Below, piece by piece: positions 45,614 to 55,736 of a stretch of 64,000 nt of DNA (position 1 is its first letter; the number at the start of each line of letters is the position of its first letter). The DNA is from Pseudorhodobacter sp. PARRP1. GTDB lineage: Bacteria; Pseudomonadota; Alphaproteobacteria; Rhodobacterales; Rhodobacteraceae. The notes under the pieces are model-generated. The model made no database searches and was not told where the DNA came from. It saw nothing but the letters and a program-made list of their open reading frames with translations. A program made the position numbers and the translations under genes. Location: positions 124,001-188,000 of the forward strand of contig NKIU01000003.1 in the NCBI GenBank assembly GCA_002256245.1, read 5' to 3'.

Positions 45614-47932
45614 ATGACCACCGATGCAAACCGCCGTATCCCTATTGTAATTGCAGCAGAAATTGGGGCGAGTGCGGCGCAGGTGACCTCGGCGATCGCA
45701 CTTCTGGACGAAGGTGCGACGGTGCCCTTCATCGCGCGGTATCGCAAAGAGGTGACGGGGGGCTTGGACGACACCCAGTTGCGCAATCTGGCCGAACGTC
45801 TGGTCTATCTGCGCGAGTTTGAGGCCCGCCGGGTGGCGATTCTGGGCTCGATTTCCGATCAGGGCAAGCTGACCGATGCGTTGTCTGCGGCCTTGGGCAA
45901 GGCCACAACCAAGGCCGAGTTGGAAGACATCTACCTGCCCTACAAGCCGAAACGCCGCACCCGGGCGATGATTGCACGCGAAAACGGTTTGGCACCGCTG
46001 AGCGAAGCGATTCTTGCAGATCGCGCCGCAGACCCGGCGCTGCTGGCCCAAAGCTACATCACCGAGGCCGTGCCCGATGCCAAAGCCGCCCTTGAAGGCG
46101 CGCGTGACATTATCGCCGAGGGTCTGTCCGAGGATGCCACCCTGCTGGGCCGCTTGCGTGGGCATATGAAGCAGGTGGGGCGGCTTTGCGCCAAGGCAGT
46201 GCCGGGCAAAGAGGCCGAGGGCGCAAAGTTCTCGGATTATTTCGCGCATGACGAGCCTTGGCACAGCGCGCCAAGCCACCGAGTGCTGGCGATGCTGCGC
46301 GGCCAGAACGAAGGCTTCCTAACCGTTGACCTTGCGATTGACGCCGACGCGCCCAAGGGCGACAGCCCGGCTGAACGGGCTTGTGCGGCATCGCTGAACG
46401 TCTCGGGTCGCGGTTTGGGCGATATCTGGTTGCGCGAAGCCGCCGCCTGGGCGTGGCGCGTCAAGCTGAAAACTTCGCTGACGCTGGATCTGATGTCCGA
46501 GGTGCGAGAGCGCGCCGAGGCCGAAGCTATTGCGGTTTTTGCGCGCAATCTCAAGGATTTGCTGCTGGCAGCCCCCGCAGGTGGCAAGGCCACGATGGGG
46601 CTTGATCCGGGCATCCGAACCGGCGTGAAGGTGGCCGTGGTGGACGGCACCGGCAAGGTTCTGGCCACCGACACGGTGTATCCGTTCCAACCAAAGAACG
46701 ATCTGCGCGGCGCGCAGGTGGTGCTGGCGCAACTGATCGCCAAGCACGGCGTCAAATTGATCTCGATCGGCAACGGCACCGCCAGCCGCGAGACTGAAAA
46801 GATGGTCGCGGATATTCTGGCGCTGTTGCCGGGCACGGAAAAGCCGGTGAAAGTGATCGTCTCCGAGGCGGGCGCTTCGGTGTATTCGGCCAGTGAACTG
46901 GCGTCAAAAGAGTTTCCGGGGCTGGATGTGTCGCTGCGCGGCGCGGTTTCCATTGCGCGGCGTCTGCAAGACCCGTTGGCAGAACTGGTGAAGATCGAGC
47001 CCAAGGCGATTGGCGTCGGCCAGTATCAGCATGATGTCGATCAGCACCGCTTGGGTCGCAGCCTTGAAGCCGTGGTGGAAGATGCCGTGAACGCGGTGGG
47101 TGTTGATCTGAACACCGCCTCCGCGCCGCTGCTGGCGCGGGTTTCGGGCGTGGGGCCGGGATTGGCCGAAGCGATTGTCAGCCACCGCGATACCAACGGA
47201 CCGTTTGCCACCCGGCGCGAGTTGCTGAAAGTCGCCCGTCTGGGGCCGAAAGCGTTTGAACAGGCGGCGGGTTTCTTGCGGATTTCGGGGGGCAAGGAGC
47301 CACTCGATGCCAGCTCGGTGCACCCGGAAGCCTATGACGTGGCGCGCAAAATCATCGCCGCCTGCGGGCGCGACATCCGTGCCTTGATGACCGACGGCGC
47401 GGTGTTGAAAACGCTCGATCCGCGCAGCTTTGTGGATGCCAAATTCGGCCTGCCCACCGTGAAGGATATTCTGGCCGAGTTGGAAAAGCCCGGACGTGAC
47501 CCGCGCCCCAGCTTCAAGACCGCGACATTCGCCGACGGTGTCGAGGATATCAAAGACCTGAAACCCGGCATGATGCTCGAAGGCACCGTCACCAACGTGG
47601 CGGCCTTTGGCGCTTTTGTGGATATCGGGGTGCATCAGGATGGTCTGGTGCATGTCAGCCAACTTGCCGACAAATTCGTCAAAGACCCGCACGAGGTGGT
47701 CAAGGCCGGCGATGTGGTAAAGGTGCGGGTGGTCGAGGTTGACGTCGCGCGCAAACGCATTGGCCTCACGATGAAGTCTGACAGCAGCGAAGCGCGCGCG
47801 CAGGTGCGCAGCCGTCAGGACGAGCGCGCGCCGCAGCCCACGCGCGGCAAACCGTTGCCCACTTCCGCAGGCTCAGCCACCAGCACCAGCGCGTTTGCCG
47901 ATGCGTTGAAGGGCAAGTTCAACAGCCGTTAA
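45614..47932 (+). CDS. tex: Tex family RNA-binding transcription accessory protein
   Basis: 772 residues from [24 protein letters not shown], with GAAGGA upstream. Domains in order: helical N-terminus with [21 protein letters not shown], YqgF-like RNase H fold ([18 protein letters not shown] near 355), helix-hairpin-helix ([20 protein letters not shown] near 505), and C-terminal S1 domain ([29 protein letters not shown] near 655). Tex proteins bind RNA and the transcription machinery; essential in some bacteria. Its stop overlaps the stop of the convergent gene in TTAA. Confidence 0.95.
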   Translation: MTTDANRRIPIVIAAEIGASAAQVTSAIALLDEGATVPFIARYRKEVTGGLDDTQLRNLAERLVYLREFEARRVAILGSISDQGKLTDALSAALGKATTKAELEDIYLPYKPKRRTRAMIARENGLAPLSEAILADRAADPALLAQSYITEAVPDAKAALEGARDIIAEGLSEDATLLGRLRGHMKQVGRLCAKAVPGKEAEGAKFSDYFAHDEPWHSAPSHRVLAMLRGQNEGFLTVDLAIDADAPKGDSPAERACAASLNVSGRGLGDIWLREAAAWAWRVKLKTSLTLDLMSEVRERAEAEAIAVFARNLKDLLLAAPAGGKATMGLDPGIRTGVKVAVVDGTGKVLATDTVYPFQPKNDLRGAQVVLAQLIAKHGVKLISIGNGTASRETEKMVADILALLPGTEKPVKVIVSEAGASVYSASELASKEFPGLDVSLRGAVSIARRLQDPLAELVKIEPKAIGVGQYQHDVDQHRLGRSLEAVVEDAVNAVGVDLNTASAPLLARVSGVGPGLAEAIVSHRDTNGPFATRRELLKVARLGPKAFEQAAGFLRISGGKEPLDASSVHPEAYDVARKIIAACGRDIRALMTDGAVLKTLDPRSFVDAKFGLPTVKDILAELEKPGRDPRPSFKTATFADGVEDIKDLKPGMMLEGTVTNVAAFGAFVDIGVHQDGLVHVSQLADKFVKDPHEVVKAGDVVKVRVVEVDVARKRIGLTMKSDSSEARAQVRSRQDERAPQPTRGKPLPTSAGSATSTSAFADALKGKFNSR

Positions 47933-49128
47933 CGCAGGCCAAGACCGGCCTTCATCAGCGTTTTTCGCACAGGGGTCACTGAATAAAACGCATTCAGTGC
48001 TCCAGCGCGCAGATCGCGCAGCAACTGACCCTCTACCATCGAGGCGCGGTTCAGCGCATTGATGCCCGCCACCCGTGCCTGCACATCAAAATGCCTGCGC
48101 CGGTTGTAGGTATCAAGCATCGCGACGCTGCCGATGTTGGCCCGATCAGCCTCGGCCACCTCCAACAGCGCTGCAAGGTCGGCAAGGCTCATGTTCAGGC
48201 CCTGCGCGCCAATCGGCGGCACCACATGCGCGGCTTCGGCAATCAGGGCGACCCGCTCGGCCGACATCTGAGCGGCTATCTGACTGATGATCGGCCAGAC
48301 CAAGCGGCGCGACGACAGCGTAAGCGGCCCAAGGATATGACATGACCGTGCGTTGATCGCGGCTTCAAATTCCGCGTCCGTCAGCGCGGCCAGACGCTGC
48401 ACCTCTGGCCCGGTCTCCATCCACACCACCGCCGAGCAGGGCAGACCGTCGCGGTCGGGCAGGGGCACAAGTGTAAAAGGCCCACCGCTGCGGTGGATTT
48501 CGGTTGAGACGTTGTCGTGCGGGATCGGATGCGTGACGCTGAACGTCAAGGCCTTCTGCCCGTAGCGCGTGGTTTTGACTGGGATTCCAACGGCTTGACG
48601 AATGGTCGATCCGCGCCCATCGGCTGCAATCACCAGCTTTGCCGCCGCTTTACGCCCATCCGACAGCGTCACCAATGCCTCGGACTCGCGCGTGAAAACA
48701 CTGCGGGCCGCAATGCCGGGCAGAAAGGTGACGTTGGGCAATTCGGACAGCCGGTCCATCATCTCGCGCCGCAGCAGCCAGTTGGGCAGGTTCCAGCCAA
48801 AGGGCGCATCCGAAAGGTCAGCCGCGTTGAAGTCCTTGATAATGCGTGGTTGTTCGACTTCACCGCCGGCATCAATGATCCGCATGATCTGCAACGGTGC
48901 GGCGAAGGCGCGCAGACGGTCCCACAGACCTGCGGCAGCCAGCACCGGGATCGAGGGCTGCAAGAAGGCGGTGGTGCGCAGATCGGCGCCGTCATCCTCG
49001 GCCTTGGTGACGGGCGGCGCGGGATCGGCGCAGATCACCGAAAACCCAGCAGATCCGAAAGCGGCGGCGGCGGTGAGACCCGCGACACCCCCGCCAGAGA
49101 TGAAGATATCACTTGAAATGCGTGTCAT
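47929..49128 (-). CDS. UbiH/UbiF/COQ6-type FAD-dependent hydroxylase
   Basis: 399 residues. FAD fold: [23 protein letters not shown] near residue 5, second motif [16 protein letters not shown] near 150, and DxxH-type [31 protein letters not shown] near 285. This is the ubiquinone-biosynthesis hydroxylase family (UbiH, UbiF, UbiL), so a ring hydroxylation step in ubiquinone is likely; the exact position cannot be assigned. The usual GDAAH is EAAH here. Convergent with tex, sharing the TTAA stop. Confidence 0.88.
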   Translation of the reverse strand: MTRISSDIFISGGGVAGLTAAAAFGSAGFSVICADPAPPVTKAEDDGADLRTTAFLQPSIPVLAAAGLWDRLRAFAAPLQIMRIIDAGGEVEQPRIIKDFNAADLSDAPFGWNLPNWLLRREMMDRLSELPNVTFLPGIAARSVFTRESEALVTLSDGRKAAAKLVIAADGRGSTIRQAVGIPVKTTRYGQKALTFSVTHPIPHDNVSTEIHRSGGPFTLVPLPDRDGLPCSAVVWMETGPEVQRLAALTDAEFEAAINARSCHILGPLTLSSRRLVWPIISQIAAQMSAERVALIAEAAHVVPPIGAQGLNMSLADLAALLEVAEADRANIGSVAMLDTYNRRRHFDVQARVAGINALNRASMVEGQLLRDLRAGALNAFYSVTPVRKTLMKAGLGLR

Positions 49129-49195
49129 ACCGCCCTCGATTTTGTTCAGTTTATCCCGCGCGGGCGGGGAAAGCGAAGCGGCAAAGCGTCTCAAT

Positions 49196-49402
49196 TTACG
49201 GAATGGTGATCCAGATCAGCAGCGCGAATATCACCGGCACCATGGCGACATAGCTGACAACCAGCGCCGCAATGCCCCATGCCTTGATCGCCACCACCAT
49301 CAGCGTGACAAGAATAGTCAGGATGTAAAACACGATATTGATATCGTGGCCAATATCGCGCGCCACGTGGCCGATAACGGGAATACGCACTTTTGCGGTC
49401 AT
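49196..49402 (-). CDS. Small two-helix membrane protein
   Basis: 68 residues with two hydrophobic helices (residues ~24-42 and ~45-66) and a short N-terminus RIPVIGHVARDIGHDINI. GAGGAAAATCAG lies just before the ATG. No family recognised. 67 bases upstream of the hydroxylase gene on the same strand, so possibly co-transcribed with it. Confidence 0.7.
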   Translation of the reverse strand: MTAKVRIPVIGHVARDIGHDINIVFYILTILVTLMVVAIKAWGIAALVVSYVAMVPVIFALLIWITIP

Positions 49403-49507
49403 CTGATTTTCCTCAAAACCTGAGTTTCAGATATCGCTATTTGCGCATTCGCGCGACGCGGTGAGATGCCGCAGCTTTTCCGAGCGCCCGGGGGCCACGC
49501 ATCTGCG

Positions 49508-50152
49508 CTACGACAGTTGCGCCAGAAAAGCCGAAAGATCGTCAGTGTGGTGCTGAATATGACGCGCTTTCAAGGGTTTGGGTGCCACATACACCGTTTT
49601 CATTCCCATGGCATGCGGCGCCATCAGGTTGCGGGCATCATCCTCAAACATCGCGGCTGTTTTCGGGTTCAGGTTGTCTTGCGCAAAAATCGTCTCGAAC
49701 GCCTCCTGCTCGGGCTTGGGCCGAAATCCAGCGTGCTCGACCCCGTAAACCGCATCGAACAACCCAACCAATCCGCGCGCTTCAAGCACGCGGTGGGCGT
49801 AAGGGGCGCAAGCGTTGGTGTAAACGATGCGACGACCCGGCAGGGCACGGATGCGCGCGGCAAGTTCGGCGTCAGCGGGAAGCACCGTGAAATCAATGTC
49901 ATGCACGTCTTCGAGGTAGGGTGCCGGGTCGATGTCATGCTCGCGCATCAGGCCGGCGAGCGTGGTGCCATAGCTGTCCCAATAGTGCTGGCGCAAACGA
50001 TCGGCTTCGGTTTTACCGACCCCAAGTTTGTTCATAACCCAAGCCGTCATCCGCACTTCGATCTGGTCAAACAGACGAAATTGCGGCGGATAGAGCGTGT
50101 TATCCAGATCAAAGACCCAGGATGTGACGTGTTCGAACTGTTGCTTTACCAT
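49508..50152 (-). CDS. Pyrimidine 5'-nucleotidase-like HAD hydrolase
   Basis: 214 residues, HAD superfamily subfamily IA with the SDT1/Phm8-like pattern: motif I VFDLDNTLYPP near residue 13, motif II VYTNACAPYA near 108, motif III lysine in GFRPKPEQEAF near 145 and motif IV MFEDDARNL near 170. Yeast Sdt1 relatives dephosphorylate UMP/CMP, so nucleotide dephosphorylation is the best guess. The start may be 50173 or 50152; the latter gives MVKQQFEHVTSWVFDLDN. Confidence 0.88.
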   Translation of the reverse strand: MVKQQFEHVTSWVFDLDNTLYPPQFRLFDQIEVRMTAWVMNKLGVGKTEADRLRQHYWDSYGTTLAGLMREHDIDPAPYLEDVHDIDFTVLPADAELAARIRALPGRRIVYTNACAPYAHRVLEARGLVGLFDAVYGVEHAGFRPKPEQEAFETIFAQDNLNPKTAAMFEDDARNLMAPHAMGMKTVYVAPKPLKARHIQHHTDDLSAFLAQLS

Positions 50153-50244
50153 ATGCCCAGGATATCGCGGCATTTAGCCCGCAGCAATCGCTTGATCCTG
50201 CCGCAGCGACGTTTAGTGTCGCACGACATGGAGGAGCTTGCGAC

Positions 50245-50880
50245 GTGCAGAAGGACGCTTACACATTAATTCTGGAATCGATTGAGGCGGGCGTTCACAA
50301 ACCGGGTGATCGTCTGGTCGAATCCGAGCTGGCCGAGCGGATGGGTGTGTCGCGGACCCCCGTGCGCGAGGCGTTGCAACGTCTTGAAACGCAAGGAATG
50401 TTGACGCGCGATGGGCGCAGCCTGATCGTCGCCTCGCTGGATCACAACCAACTGGCCGAGCTTTACACCGTCCGAACCGAGTTGGAGGGGCTGGCTGCGC
50501 GACTGGCCGCGCGCCACGCCTCGGATGAGGAAATCCGGGTGTTGCGCGGCATGGTCGAGGATGATCGCGCCCTGCTTGGCGGCGATCCGCGCGCCCTTAG
50601 CCGCGCAAACAAGCGCTTTCACCGGCTTATTCATCTGGCCAGCCACAACCGGTTTCTCGTGCAGCAACTGGATCTGGTGCACCGCTCGATGGCGTTGATG
50701 GCGACGACAACCTTTGCCGCTGCCGGGCGGGACGAGGTGGCACTGGCCGAGCACGAGCAGATCGTGCGCGCGATCGAGGCGCATGACGGCGAGGCTGCTT
50801 ACATGGCTTTGAAATCGCATATCTCGAAAGCCTTCGAAACCCGCCTGCGTGTGGACTCGGGCGAGTTGAAAACCCGTTGA
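50245..50880 (+). CDS. GntR-family transcriptional regulator (FadR/FCD subgroup)
   Basis: 211 residues, GTG start with GAGGAG 8 bases upstream. N-terminal winged helix: AGVHKPGDRLVESELAERMGVSRTPVREALQRLETQGMLTRDG; C-terminal FCD ligand domain around residues 75-200 with the metal-site histidines in LHRSMALM, FHRLIHLASHNR-like segments and LAEHEQIVRAIEAHDGEAAY. Regulates a carbohydrate or organic-acid gene set; targets not visible in the neighbourhood. Confidence 0.9.
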   Translation: MQKDAYTLILESIEAGVHKPGDRLVESELAERMGVSRTPVREALQRLETQGMLTRDGRSLIVASLDHNQLAELYTVRTELEGLAARLAARHASDEEIRVLRGMVEDDRALLGGDPRALSRANKRFHRLIHLASHNRFLVQQLDLVHRSMALMATTTFAAAGRDEVALAEHEQIVRAIEAHDGEAAYMALKSHISKAFETRLRVDSGELKTR

Positions 50881-50889
50881 TTTTTCACA

Positions 50890-52764
50890 CTAATGGTCGA
50901 AATGGCCATGGCTGGTTTTGTCCCAATAGAAGGGCTTGGTCAGCAATTCCCACAGCGCCTTATAGGCGGCCAAGGTCGCCAACGGATGATACAGCGTCAG
51001 GGTCAGCGCCCAGAGCGGGTTGAGCCGGTGTTTTGTGCGGCGCATTCCGGCGACATCAAAGATGAACGACAACGCCGCCGTCGCCGTCATCAGCACAAAA
51101 AGCCCCGTGAAGGCGACTGCCCCCAATGCTTCGGGCAAGGGGTGGCGAAACCCCAGTGGAATCAGCCACAACGACCAGATCAAGGGGGCCAGCAGCGTTT
51201 GCAGGATCGAGCCCAGAAACTGCACTTGAAATCCGACAAAGCAGCGTGGGCCAAGTTGCCGCCACAACAGACGGGGCTGACGCATATGGGTGATCCACGT
51301 CATCATATAGCCCTTGATCCAGCGTGACCTTTGCTTGACCCAAGGAAAAGACCGGCAGTTGGCTTCCTCAAACGTGGTGGTGTCGATCAATTCGGTGCGA
51401 TAGCCGTGCCGGAACAGCCGCAGCCCCAGATCGGCATCTTCGGTCACGTTCTGCGCGTCCCAGCCGCCCAGTTCCTCTAACGCCTTGCGACGAAAGAACA
51501 ATGTGGTGCCACCCAGTGGAATCGCCATGCCCATGCGTTCGATCCCCGGCAGGAACATCCGAAACCACGATGCGTATTCGATGGTAAAACAGCGTGCCAG
51601 CCAGTTGCTGCGTGGATTGTAATAATCAAGCTGGCCTTGCAGGCAGACAACCTCGGGCCCGCGCTGGTGAAAACGCGCGACGATTTTGCGGATCTGATCC
51701 GGCTCGGGTGCGTCTTCGGCGTCATAGATGCCGACAATCGACCCGCGACAGTGATCAAGCGCATAGTTCAGCGCGCGCGGCTTGGTCTTGACCGTGCCAT
51801 CAGGCACCACCACCACCCGCATCCAACCTGGCAAATTGGCGGTGCTTAGCGCGCGGCGGGTCATCTGATCATCTTCCTCGACCACCAACAGAATGTCGAG
51901 CAGCGCGCGCGGATAGTCCAGTTGATCCAGCCGCGCCGTCAGTTTGGCTGCAATGTTGCTTTCGCGGTAAAGCGCCACCATGACCGAAACCACTGGCAGG
52001 TGCGCAATCACGGGCGGAGCCTGTGGTGCGGGCCGTGATCTGGCCATCAGGACAAGGGCGATCAACTTCATGATATTGTTGCAAAACATCGCCAGCAGCG
52101 CGATGCCGAACACCGCAATCAAGGTCGCCACCGGTTGCAGCAGTGCCAGAACCGCAACGATGGCTGTCAGTATGGCTGCGGGCCGCTGCAATGTGGTGCT
52201 GTGATAGGCGCGGCAGCTTTCAGCGGCTGGCACGCGGGTTTCAGACGCATGGGCAAGGGCGGTTCCATGCGTGGCCAGCAGCGCGGTTTCGATTTGCGCA
52301 AGCGGTGCGACCGCCATCGCGACGGCGCCGAAACGTTCTTCCAACCAGCCCCGGTGGCGGTGAAACAAATCGGGATAGGCGGTGACAATCACCGTCGCCT
52401 GCCCGATTGTGCGCCACGGCAGCAGGCCATCCTGCAAAGCCGTCACGTGGCTGAGAGCCGCGGTCAGCCGCGGGTCTGGCGGCGCTTCTGACAGATCAAC
52501 ATGCCCCACGCCCCAATGCTTGCCAATCGCATCATAGAGATCGTCGGGAGAGGCCGCGCCGCGCGCCAGCAACAAATCCACCAGATGGCGACGACGGTCG
52601 TTCTGCTGTGCCACCGCTGCCAGCATGACATGCGGCTTTACCACGCCATCTTGCATCAACTTGGCTGACAAGGTCTGAATCGACGGCTTCGGCGCAACCA
52701 CAAGGCGCGGTGCAAAGGCACCGGGCGGGAAGCGATGGATCGGGCGAAGCGGGCTTGCAGACAT
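50890..52764 (-). CDS. Membrane glycosyltransferase family 2 with N-terminal GspE/MshEN-like domain
   Basis: 624 residues from the ATG at 52764. N-terminal ~150 residues resemble the MshEN/GspE-N cytosolic domain (HVMLAAVAQQNDRRRHLVDLLLARGAASPDDLYDAIGKHWGV); then TM helices, a GT-A catalytic domain with VVSVMVALYRESNI, the substrate DxD region IVGIYDAEDAPEPDQI, base motif NVTEDADLGLRLF and QQxxRW-type KQRSRWIKGYMMTW, and C-terminal membrane helices. This processive-type synthase layout resembles XagB/PgaC-like polysaccharide synthases. No c-di-GMP PilZ domain is seen; the N-domain may bind a nucleotide instead. Confidence 0.85.
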   Translation of the reverse strand: MSASPLRPIHRFPPGAFAPRLVVAPKPSIQTLSAKLMQDGVVKPHVMLAAVAQQNDRRRHLVDLLLARGAASPDDLYDAIGKHWGVGHVDLSEAPPDPRLTAALSHVTALQDGLLPWRTIGQATVIVTAYPDLFHRHRGWLEERFGAVAMAVAPLAQIETALLATHGTALAHASETRVPAAESCRAYHSTTLQRPAAILTAIVAVLALLQPVATLIAVFGIALLAMFCNNIMKLIALVLMARSRPAPQAPPVIAHLPVVSVMVALYRESNIAAKLTARLDQLDYPRALLDILLVVEEDDQMTRRALSTANLPGWMRVVVVPDGTVKTKPRALNYALDHCRGSIVGIYDAEDAPEPDQIRKIVARFHQRGPEVVCLQGQLDYYNPRSNWLARCFTIEYASWFRMFLPGIERMGMAIPLGGTTLFFRRKALEELGGWDAQNVTEDADLGLRLFRHGYRTELIDTTTFEEANCRSFPWVKQRSRWIKGYMMTWITHMRQPRLLWRQLGPRCFVGFQVQFLGSILQTLLAPLIWSLWLIPLGFRHPLPEALGAVAFTGLFVLMTATAALSFIFDVAGMRRTKHRLNPLWALTLTLYHPLATLAAYKALWELLTKPFYWDKTSHGHFDH

Positions 52765-52840
52765 CATATCTCCGGGCAACCTGCAAAGATTGCACCGGAA
52801 GAGTTAATGCCCGATTAACAAAAGCTTTATTCTGCCGCGT

Positions 52841-54013
52841 TCAGGCAGCCCTGCGCGCCCGGATCGCTTCGGCAAACCGCTCAAACAGGTAATAGCTGTC
52901 TTGCGGGCCGGGCGAGGCTTCGGGGTGATACTGCACCGAGAAGATCGGCTTGCCGTCCACCGCGATCCCGCAATTCGAGCCATCAAACAGCGACACGTGG
53001 GTTTCCGACACACCCTTGGGCAAAGTCTGGCTGTCCACGGTGAAGCCGTGGTTCATCGAGGTGATCTCGACCTTGCCGGTGGTCAGATCCTTTACCGGAT
53101 GGTTGGCACCATGGTGGCCGTGGTTCATCTTGACGGTGGTGGCCCCCAAAGCCAGTGCAAGCATCTGGTGGCCAAGGCAAATCCCGAACAGCGGCAGGTC
53201 TTTGGCCAGCACGCCCTGAATCATCGGCACGGCATACTTGCCCGTCGCCGCCGGGTCGCCGGGGCCGTTCGAGAGGAACACACCCTCGGGGTTCAGCGCC
53301 AGCACATCCTCGGCAGTTGCGGTGGCGGGCAGAACGGTGACTTCGCAGCCAGCCGAAGCCAGACAGCGCAGGATGTTGCGCTTGGCACCATAGTCGATGG
53401 CAACCACGCGCAGACCGGCACCGGCGCGCTTGGTGTAGCCTTCCGGCCAAGCCCAAAGCTGTTCGTCCCAACGATAAGATTGCGCGCAAGAGACGTCTTT
53501 CGCCAGATCAAGGCCGACAAGCCCCTTCCACGCCCGGGCTTTGGCAACCAGCGCGCCGACGTCAAACTTGCCTTCCGGGTCATGCGCAAGGGCCACATGC
53601 GGTGCACCTTGCTGGCGGATCGCGCGGGTCAGGCGGCGGGTGTCGATGCCACCGATGCCGATGCGGCCCTTTTGTGCCAGCCATACCTGCAAATCAGACG
53701 TCGCGCGCCAGTTCGACGGCTCGGTCGGGTCCCATTTCACCACCATGCCAGCAGCAACCGGGGTCGCGGTTTCGTCATCTTCCACATTCACGCCGGTGTT
53801 GCCGATATGCGGGAAGGTGAAGGTCACGACCTGACCCGCATAGGACGGGTCGGTCATGATCTCTTGATAGCCGGTCATCGCGGTGTTGAACACCAGTTCC
53901 GCCACCGTCTCGCCCACCGCGCCAAAGCCGTGGCCGTAGAACACCGAACCGTCAGAAAGCGCGATGCAGGCTGTCGGCCGAGATGCTTGGAGAGATTCGG
54001 AGGAGGTGGACAT
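52841..54013 (-). CDS. carA: Carbamoyl-phosphate synthase small subunit
   Basis: Glutamine amidotransferase subunit of CPSase, delivering ammonia to CarB. 390 residues from MSTSSESLQASRPT (start at 54013, GGGAG upstream): N-terminal structural domain FYGHGFGAVGETVAELVFNTAMTGYQEIMTDPSYAGQ, then the class I GATase with the catalytic Cys in PLFGICLGHQMLALALG near 268 and His/Glu in VQYHPEASPGPQDS near 358. Separated from carB by about 37 kb, so expression of the two is not operon-coupled here. Confidence 0.96.
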   Translation of the reverse strand: MSTSSESLQASRPTACIALSDGSVFYGHGFGAVGETVAELVFNTAMTGYQEIMTDPSYAGQVVTFTFPHIGNTGVNVEDDETATPVAAGMVVKWDPTEPSNWRATSDLQVWLAQKGRIGIGGIDTRRLTRAIRQQGAPHVALAHDPEGKFDVGALVAKARAWKGLVGLDLAKDVSCAQSYRWDEQLWAWPEGYTKRAGAGLRVVAIDYGAKRNILRCLASAGCEVTVLPATATAEDVLALNPEGVFLSNGPGDPAATGKYAVPMIQGVLAKDLPLFGICLGHQMLALALGATTVKMNHGHHGANHPVKDLTTGKVEITSMNHGFTVDSQTLPKGVSETHVSLFDGSNCGIAVDGKPIFSVQYHPEASPGPQDSYYLFERFAEAIRARRAA

Positions 54014-54187
54014 GGCGGCGGCTCCCAGCGGCAAAATCCGGGCGACACTAGTGGCAGGGGCCGTCAGGGTCAAGGGTTTGGCGCAAAAGGAATTCGCCCA
54101 AAAATCGACGGTTTGCGCTTGGATGGCAGAGTTGCGCCAAATGCGGTGGGGGTGTATGGTCGCGCAGAGTTCAAAGGAGTGCGGAAG

Positions 54188-54640
54188 ATGGCGTTGCGCG
54201 AGCGGGTGCAGGCGGCGGTGAAAGAGGCAATGAAGGCCAAGCAGGCCGATCGGCTTTCGACGCTGCGGATGATCTCTTCTGCCATCAAGGATCGCGAAAT
54301 CGCAGCGCGTGGCGAGGGTGGCGAGGTCGGTGAGAATGATATTCTGGCGCTGCTGGGCAAGATGGTGAAGCAACGTCAGGAATCCGCCAAGGCCTATGCC
54401 GCAGGCGCGCGACCCGAGCTTGAGGCCAAAGAGATGGCCGAAATCGGGGTGATCAACGAATTCCTGCCGCAACAGGTGACGGGCGCCGAGCTTGACGCCG
54501 CGATCGCGTCGGCGGTGGCCGAGGCGGGGGCCACCAGCATCAAGGATATGGGCCGGGTGATGGCGGTGCTGAAGGCCAAATACACCGGCATGATGGATTT
54601 CGGGGCCGTTGGCGCGCTGATCAAGCAGCAGCTGGGCTAA
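54188..54640 (+). CDS. GatB/YqeY-domain protein
   Basis: 150 residues: MALRERVQAAVKEAMKAKQADRLSTLRMISSAIKDREIAARG with the YqeY helical signature, then IGVINEFLPQQVTGAELDAAI and MGRVMAVLKAKYTGMMDFGAVGALIKQQL. The YqeY domain is related to the tail of GatB in amidotransferase systems; a role in tRNA-dependent amidation quality is inferred. Its stop shares CTAA (54637-54640) with the convergent protease gene. Confidence 0.9.
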   Translation: MALRERVQAAVKEAMKAKQADRLSTLRMISSAIKDREIAARGEGGEVGENDILALLGKMVKQRQESAKAYAAGARPELEAKEMAEIGVINEFLPQQVTGAELDAAIASAVAEAGATSIKDMGRVMAVLKAKYTGMMDFGAVGALIKQQLG

Positions 54641-55458
54641 CGCGGCATCCTTTCCATCGCGACGCGCAGACGGGTGCGTTGGCCGATGTCGGTCAGGCGG
54701 ATCGGGTCGATGCGCGCGCGGATGTTGCGGGCTTCAATCCCGTTGTTGACGCCGCCCAACAGCCCCTCCATCGCGCGCAGATCGTCGCCGCTGACCCAAC
54801 CGTTCATCAAAATCTCAAGCCCGCGCAGCCGCACGGCGGGGTCCAGCGCCTGTATCTGCAAGGCATTGTGATTGCTGACCCAAGCGCGCACCTCGTCATC
54901 GTCGTCCATGCTCCATTCCGAAGGCTGGGTCTCATTGGCAAGGTCAAGCGCGTTTTGCAGGGTAAGCGTGCCGCCGACCGCGCCCATCAGGTTGGTTTCA
55001 TAGCCCGGATTCGCCGGGGTAGAGCGGGCACCGCCGTTCTGGCCCGCCGCTCGGCTTTCGGCGGTTTCGGCGTAGCGGTCGTTCAGGCCAAGCACATGGC
55101 CGAATTCATGCGCGGCGGTCCATGTGTAGGCCCCGGCCTCTCGGTTGTTCAACTGCATCGGGCGGCCGGGATCGCCCATCTTGACGTTCGACGGCGCGGG
55201 CATGTTCAAAATCTCGATCTGCAAGACCCGACCGGGATCGCCCGAAGCGCGGTGCGTCACGACGATGTTGCAGGAAAAATCCACCGCACCAATGCGCAGG
55301 GTCCAGGCGTTGTTGATGGTGTTCTGAATTTGCGTTGCGCGCTGCACGTTGGCTTCTGCGCCCCAAGCCTCGGCGCGGCCGACGATGCTGAGGGTGGAGC
55401 CTGCCAGATCAACGGTGATGCCGGGGGCGGGCTGAAAGCGACGGGGGGGCTGTGCCAT
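54637..55458 (-). CDS. Signal-less metzincin-like zinc protease
   Basis: 273 residues. TWTAAHEFGHVLGLNDRYAE (near residue 117) is a full HExxHxxGxxD-type metzincin zinc motif with Glu as base, followed at about +50 by an ETNLMG segment that could supply the Met-turn. The N-terminus MAQPPRRFQPAPGITVDLAGS has no signal peptide or Tat motif, so it is cytosolic or exported by a non-classical route. The C-terminal ~90 residues (VRAWVSNHNALQIQALDPAVR...IDPIRLTDIGQRTRLRVAMER) form an unassigned helical domain. The upstream region is AT-rich and carries a palindrome. Confidence 0.8.
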   Translation of the reverse strand: MAQPPRRFQPAPGITVDLAGSTLSIVGRAEAWGAEANVQRATQIQNTINNAWTLRIGAVDFSCNIVVTHRASGDPGRVLQIEILNMPAPSNVKMGDPGRPMQLNNREAGAYTWTAAHEFGHVLGLNDRYAETAESRAAGQNGGARSTPANPGYETNLMGAVGGTLTLQNALDLANETQPSEWSMDDDDEVRAWVSNHNALQIQALDPAVRLRGLEILMNGWVSGDDLRAMEGLLGGVNNGIEARNIRARIDPIRLTDIGQRTRLRVAMERMPR

Positions 55459-55608
55459 GGGAAATCCTTGCTGGTGCTAAAGATGTGGTTGAATTTGGTG
55501 GGGTGGCAAAATGCGGTCTTTTGGCGGTCTTGAAGGGGTGTGTCGCGGGTGAAAATTTCTTCCCAGCGGGATGGAATTGTGTCTGAGTGTCAAATTCTTA
55601 GTGGTTCA

Positions 55609-55622
55609 CACAACATGTTGTG
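55609..55622. promoter_or_regulatory. Perfect 14-bp palindrome, operator candidate
   Basis: CACAACATGTTGTG is fully self-complementary and lies about 150 bases upstream of the protease start and just upstream of the minus-strand TTGACA. Could bind a dimeric regulator controlling that gene; regulator unknown. Confidence 0.5.
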
Positions 55623-55736
55623 GTTTTACTGGAAATTGTCTTGCTTTTGCGTGAGGCGATAATTCAGCCATGCTAGCCGCGCCGCGCGAGCGCGCAATGA
55701 TTCTTGCGCGGGCCTTTCGTCAACACTTCGGCGTGT

